From GCA-020348365 sp964347995 (GTDB lineage: Archaea > Thermoproteota > Bathyarchaeia > Bathyarchaeales > Bathyarchaeaceae), in the NCBI GenBank assembly GCA_964347995.1, contig CAYGBA010000032.1, forward strand, positions 1 to 17,154: a stretch of 17,154 bases of DNA. The letters are read 5' to 3'. Position 1 is the stretch's first letter; the number at the start of each line of letters is the position of its first letter. The notes beneath the pieces are model-generated. The model saw only the letters and a program-made list of their open reading frames with translations. It ran no database searches and was not told the origin of the DNA. Positions 13,511 through 17,154 of the stretch are shown piece by piece. The position numbers and the translations under genes are program-made.

Positions 13511-14773
13511 TTATTCAAAATTTGTCTTTATTACGTCTTCTGGTTTCCACGTTCCTTTTGCAACCTTTGGCACGAAATCTTCTAGTCCTGTAGGTGGAAA
13601 GCTTAGTTTTTTGTTCTTTTCAGCGGACATATAACAACTCATTAACAGTTCAACTACAAGAGCTCCGTCTTTCCAGGTCTCTATGGGCATTCTGCCCTTC
13701 AGAAAGCTTTCAACCATGTGCCTGTGTTCATCCATGTACCCATATACGGAAATCTCGTTAGGTAGAACTGGCATGAATCCTTGCTCGGCCGCTTGCTTTT
13801 CTACTAGATGTTCTCCTTTTTCGCCTTTAACCTCTCGACTAAAGAAGACTTTCATTTCTGGATTCAAAGTGTCAATCTGCATGTAGTATTCTGGCCCTAC
13901 TAATTCAAGATAAATTCGTTCGCCAGGAACGAAACTCCAAGAAGTGGATAACGCACTCATTACTAATGATTTACTTTTCGTCTCGTAGATTATGCTCGCC
14001 CTTCCCATGTCTTCCGCTGGTTTTTTTGAATAATCGATTTGTCCTCTAGTTTGTTCTTTAAGTTTTCCTACATATCTCGGTGTGCTCCACTTCAAAGAAG
14101 CTATTTCAGCAGATACAGCACGAGGGGTTAAGGCTTGCTTTTCTTCTTCGGGAGCTGTTAATAAGAATCTTGCAGCCTCGATACTATGACATAACATGTC
14201 GTTCAGGGCTCCTCCGCCTTGGCGTGAGGCATCCCAGAACCATGCTTCATGGGGTCCTCCATGTTCCTCAGAACATCTTGCAAGATATGGACGCCCGGCG
14301 GTGCTTGCTCCTCTTTTCCATAAAATTTCCTTGCCTTTCACTAGAGATGGCATGAAAACCTGATTTTCTAGGTAACCATTGAGTAAGTCAGCTTTCTTGA
14401 CCATTTCTAACATCTGTCGTGCTTCTTTCACGTTACGAGCCAGTGGTTTCTCACACACTATTCCTACTAGTTCAGCCTTTCCTTGGATAACTTCCTCAGT
14501 TATTGCTTTTGCAACTGCAGTTCTGGCAAAATTTGGCACAGTTATCCATATGGCATCAACTTCGGGATCTCTAGCCATCTCTGAAACGTCTGTGTATGTC
14601 TTTGGGTTGCCGACGCCGAGCTCCTTGCAGCGGGCAGCAGTGCTCTTAGCTCGCTCTTCTTTGAGGTCACAAACAGCTTTTATATCTGCATGTCTCACTC
14701 CTTGAAAAGCTTTTATGTGATAGGTGTTGACAACCCAGCCTGTGCCTACAAACCCGACTCCAAGTCTCTTCAT
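13511..14773 (-). CDS. Second Gfo/Idh/MocA family oxidoreductase (long form)
   Basis: This 420-residue NAD(P)-dependent oxidoreductase has the dinucleotide site GFVGTGWVV (7-15), then AVCDLKEERA, and EKP at 108-110. The substrate domain carries DASRQGGGALNDMLCHSIEAARFL, here split as GGGALNDMLCHS with the family Asp and His. It is about 65 residues longer than the paralogue at 8154 and diverged from it, so it probably acts on a different intermediate. The longer C-terminal half is rich in charged insertions (around VEKQAAEQGFMP). The ATG at 14773 lies 42 bases after the Fe-S gene, with a GTGA-type ribosome site and an additional weak TATA-like stretch. Operon membership with the flanking genes is likely. 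Confidence 0.88.
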   Translation of the reverse strand: MKRLGVGFVGTGWVVNTYHIKAFQGVRHADIKAVCDLKEERAKSTAARCKELGVGNPKTYTDVSEMARDPEVDAIWITVPNFARTAVAKAITEEVIQGKAELVGIVCEKPLARNVKEARQMLEMVKKADLLNGYLENQVFMPSLVKGKEILWKRGASTAGRPYLARCSEEHGGPHEAWFWDASRQGGGALNDMLCHSIEAARFLLTAPEEEKQALTPRAVSAEIASLKWSTPRYVGKLKEQTRGQIDYSKKPAEDMGRASIIYETKSKSLVMSALSTSWSFVPGERIYLELVGPEYYMQIDTLNPEMKVFFSREVKGEKGEHLVEKQAAEQGFMPVLPNEISVYGYMDEHRHMVESFLKGRMPIETWKDGALVVELLMSCYMSAEKNKKLSFPPTGLEDFVPKVAKGTWKPEDVIKTNFE

Positions 14774-14815
14774 TCTTAATTCACTTTCAATTAGTGATTA
14801 ATAGTTGTACAGTTG

Positions 14816-16114
14816 CTACTTAAAATCGATCGTTTCTAGCACTATCTCTGCGATGTCGAGAACTTGTAAATCACAGTTCTCAATTGAATTCAAGCCCGTT
14901 TCCAACATTTGAGCACATATTGGACAAGTTACTGCAATAATCTCAGCACATGTTTCACAGGCTTGTGTTGCCCGTTCATTTTCCAAACGAGGCTTGTGTA
15001 AAGGGTCATGCCATATCCCTCCGCCTCCACCGCCACAACAATAAGAATTACGGCGTGACATCTTCATTTCAACCAGTTTGGCGCCTACTGCTTGAAGCAC
15101 CTCTCGTGGAGGATCATGAAGATTGTTTATCCTTCCTAAATAGCATGGATCTTGGAAAGTCACTGATCTGTTGAATTTGTGACTTATGCGAAGGTTGTTG
15201 CTGCGTATAAGGTCCAAGAGTAACTCGCTATAATGTTGAATCTTGAGATCTTGTTCGGTCCATTTTTTCTCCAGAAACGCAGGGTAGTCATTTAGAAACG
15301 CGTCGTAGTCATGGGGAGAAAGGCAAATAAGGTGTCTAATTCCATGACTGCGGATTAGTTCAGAATTTCGTTGAGCAAGTTCCTCAAATAACCCCACCTC
15401 ACCGATTCTGAGGACATGCGCGCCGCTATCTTCCTCTTCGTTGCCGAAAATGCAGAAGTCAATATCTGCAGCATACAAAATCTTAACAATCGCTTGTGCC
15501 ATTCTTTGGTTTCGTTCGTTATAACTAGCAACAGATCCAACATAGAAGAGCGTTTCACATTCTCCGTCCTTTGCTCTTTTGATGGGAAAATCTAGTTGGT
15601 TTGTGAATGCATCGCGTTGTGAACGAGGTCTGCCTTCGGGGTTTCCATGCTGATCGATGTTTTGTAACACTTGACGAATCACAATTGGAGGAATGCCTTT
15701 TTCTATGATCAAGCTTCTAAGAGCTTCGTTTATTCCTAAAATGTCTACTTTATGGTCTGTAAACTTGTTGTGAGGAAATCTGTCCCAACTTCTATCGTCC
15801 AGTGCTAGGCAATGTTCTTGGCAACTTCCACAGAGAGTACAGGTATACAAAGAATCTATGAAATCCCGGGAAGGTTTTGAAAAGTCAATTTTTCCTTCCA
15901 AAATCCCCCTAGCTATTATATTCCTTCCCCTTGCAGTAAAAGAGTCAAATCCACCGGTGTTCTCGCGGATGGGACATACCAAATCTGTGCCATCCCGAGC
16001 CCTAACCATACTTCTGCAATATCCACATCTGGCACAAAGATAGAGGTCTTCTTTGTAGTCATTTAGACTTCTACCTCTTCTCCTTGTTTTTAGTACATGT
16101 TCTTTTTCAGTCAT
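14816..16114 (-). CDS. GlpC/GlcF-like iron-sulfur oxidoreductase subunit (two 4Fe-4S clusters plus CCG domains)
   Basis: This 432-residue electron-transfer subunit probably takes electrons from the FAD protein encoded just before it. The N-terminal ferredoxin-like part has Cys27, 30, 33 and 47 (CARCGYC...CP) and Cys92, 95, 98 and 102 (CTLCGSCQEHC), enough for two [4Fe-4S] clusters. A CCG domain follows: Cys324 in FQDPCYLGR, Cys359-Cys360 in SYCCGGGGGGIW and Cys397/Cys400 in TCPICAQ. The expected first CCG copy (about 188-270) has lost its cysteines (GNEEEDSGAHVLRIGE), as in several HdrD-like relatives. There is no membrane segment. The ATG at 16114 is 3 bases after the FAD gene stop, with GAGG inside that gene, so the pair is translationally coupled. 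GlcF, LutA/GlpC and HdrD relatives are the alternatives. Confidence 0.9.
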   Translation of the reverse strand: MTEKEHVLKTRRRGRSLNDYKEDLYLCARCGYCRSMVRARDGTDLVCPIRENTGGFDSFTARGRNIIARGILEGKIDFSKPSRDFIDSLYTCTLCGSCQEHCLALDDRSWDRFPHNKFTDHKVDILGINEALRSLIIEKGIPPIVIRQVLQNIDQHGNPEGRPRSQRDAFTNQLDFPIKRAKDGECETLFYVGSVASYNERNQRMAQAIVKILYAADIDFCIFGNEEEDSGAHVLRIGEVGLFEELAQRNSELIRSHGIRHLICLSPHDYDAFLNDYPAFLEKKWTEQDLKIQHYSELLLDLIRSNNLRISHKFNRSVTFQDPCYLGRINNLHDPPREVLQAVGAKLVEMKMSRRNSYCCGGGGGGIWHDPLHKPRLENERATQACETCAEIIAVTCPICAQMLETGLNSIENCDLQVLDIAEIVLETIDFK

Positions 16115-16117
16115 GGT

Positions 16118-17154
16118 CTATGCCTCAAAGTCGGTTGGTAGGCTTAGACCGCCGGGGTTCATTATGTTGTTTGGGTCTATGGCTTTTTTGAGTTTTATCA
16201 ACATTTCACGATATACCGGGTTTCGCATGATTGTGTAAGGATACCACATCTTGCCTATCCAGTAGTTGCAGCCACCATTCTTCGTCACGGCTCTTTCTGC
16301 ATACTTATCGCTCAAGTTTTTGACAAAATCAACCGTTTCTGGAACGCCTTGATCATAATAGAGAGAAGTCGACACATGGCCAGCATTTTTGTGTGCGATA
16401 CTGACAGTTGAATGCTTTACATTGTGCCTTTTGATTCCTTCCTCCTGTTGTTTTAGAAATGCCAGAATGTCTTTCAGGTCTTTTAACGCGTCTCCTGCTG
16501 GAATCATATGGCAGTTCCACTGCCACTGTCCAATTTTGGCTGCCCAGCGCGGCAACAACTCAAATTTATAGTCCCAGTCTCCTTTTGCATATTTCTCAGC
16601 GTCTAGGATTTCTCCTCCCTCCTCCAGTGCTATTTGATCCAAAAGCTTTCTTCTCGCTTCAACAAGTTCCGGAGTCTGATCCTCGACGACAAAAGTCAAT
16701 AATGAGACGTAACCGTCTTTAGCCAGTTCAGGTGTGTTAACCTCTAACCCATCTTCAGCAAACCAAGCAACGTGATCTGCTTCTCTGGTTTTTAACCAAC
16801 GATAATAACATGCCTGACATGATTCATAGTCTCTGAAACCATAGGCTCCAAAAGCGGTTCCGACAGCTTTCGAATACAACCGTAGAGTTACCTCCCCTAT
16901 CACACCGAAACATCCGCCAGAACCGACAAAAATGCCAGCCAAATCGGGACCTATACAATACCTATAAAATTTCTTGGCGCAAGGGTTCACCGCAGATCCT
17001 GTTGCCAGTATTTCACCGTTAGGCAGAACTACCTTTAAGTTCATCAAATCTTCAGCACAAACTCCATACCGGGGACTACCATAACCATTACTTTGCACGG
17101 AGATGCTACCGCCAACAGTTGACGCATAGCCTGAATAGGGTCCCTTGAAGCCTA
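16118..17154 (-). CDS. FAD-linked oxidoreductase (GlcD/D-lactate dehydrogenase type), 5'-truncated by the window
   Basis: At least 344 residues are visible; the frame runs open through the right edge, so the apparent GTG start at 17098 is internal. The first visible residues, GFKGPYSGYASTVGGSISV followed by QSNGYGSPRYGVCAEDLMNLK, are the second half of the PCMH-type FAD-binding domain (glycine-rich turn, then the AEDLxxLKVVLPNG strand). The C-terminal part ends IDPNNIMNPGG, the usual close of the FAD-linked oxidase domain. Glycolate, D-lactate and other 2-hydroxyacid or sugar-acid dehydrogenases share this form. Its coupling to the Fe-S subunit suggests a GlcD-GlcF-like complex feeding electrons to a quinone or ferredoxin-type acceptor. 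Confidence 0.9.
   Translation of the reverse strand, partial: GFKGPYSGYASTVGGSISVQSNGYGSPRYGVCAEDLMNLKVVLPNGEILATGSAVNPCAKKFYRYCIGPDLAGIFVGSGGCFGVIGEVTLRLYSKAVGTAFGAYGFRDYESCQACYYRWLKTREADHVAWFAEDGLEVNTPELAKDGYVSLLTFVVEDQTPELVEARRKLLDQIALEEGGEILDAEKYAKGDWDYKFELLPRWAAKIGQWQWNCHMIPAGDALKDLKDILAFLKQQEEGIKRHNVKHSTVSIAHKNAGHVSTSLYYDQGVPETVDFVKNLSDKYAERAVTKNGGCNYWIGKMWYPYTIMRNPVYREMLIKLKKAIDPNNIMNPGGLSLPTDFEA

Overview
The window reads as archaeal DNA, most likely from a Thermoproteota/Bathyarchaeia-type lineage; the phylum is inferred, the domain is well supported. The support is an archaeal-type Nep1 rRNA-modification gene, a tRNA-Gly whose 14-nt intron folds into a bulge-helix-bulge splice motif, TATA-like boxes about 25-32 bases before several first-gene start codons (near-leaderless mRNAs), frequent GTG/TTG starts and poly-T ends instead of bacterial -35/-10 promoters.

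Layout. (1) 1-922: the tail of an unidentified gene, then nep1 interrupted by one in-frame TAA, then tRNA-Gly(UCC) on the minus strand. (2) 1159-4256, minus strand: a complete polar amino-acid ABC importer, in transcription order binding protein, permease, ATPase, permease. (3) 4257-4803: mostly non-coding, but it holds a small minus-strand reading frame with its own TATA box and an apparent one-base frameshift. (4) 4804-12426: a sugar/polyol locus in several transcription units: family 1 solute-binding protein (+), two MalF/MalG-type permeases (-), then a Gfo/Idh/MocA dehydrogenase, a TIM-barrel isomerase/epimerase, a MalK/UgpC-type ATPase and a zinc-dependent medium-chain dehydrogenase (all +). 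(5) 12463-17154, minus strand, running off the right edge: a GlcD-like FAD oxidoreductase, a GlpC/GlcF-like iron-sulfur protein, a second Gfo/Idh/MocA protein and a ROK-family sugar kinase or regulator.

Together, regions 4 and 5 look like one catabolic island. A sugar or cyclitol would be imported by the ABC transporter, oxidised by NAD(P)-dependent Gfo/Idh/MocA and zinc dehydrogenases, and isomerised by the TIM-barrel enzyme. A ROK protein would phosphorylate the substrate or sense it, and an FAD/Fe-S pair would take electrons from a hydroxyacid or sugar-acid intermediate. The gene content recalls the Thermotoga myo-inositol locus, but the substrate cannot be read from sequence alone. No CRISPR array, insertion sequence or attachment site was seen.
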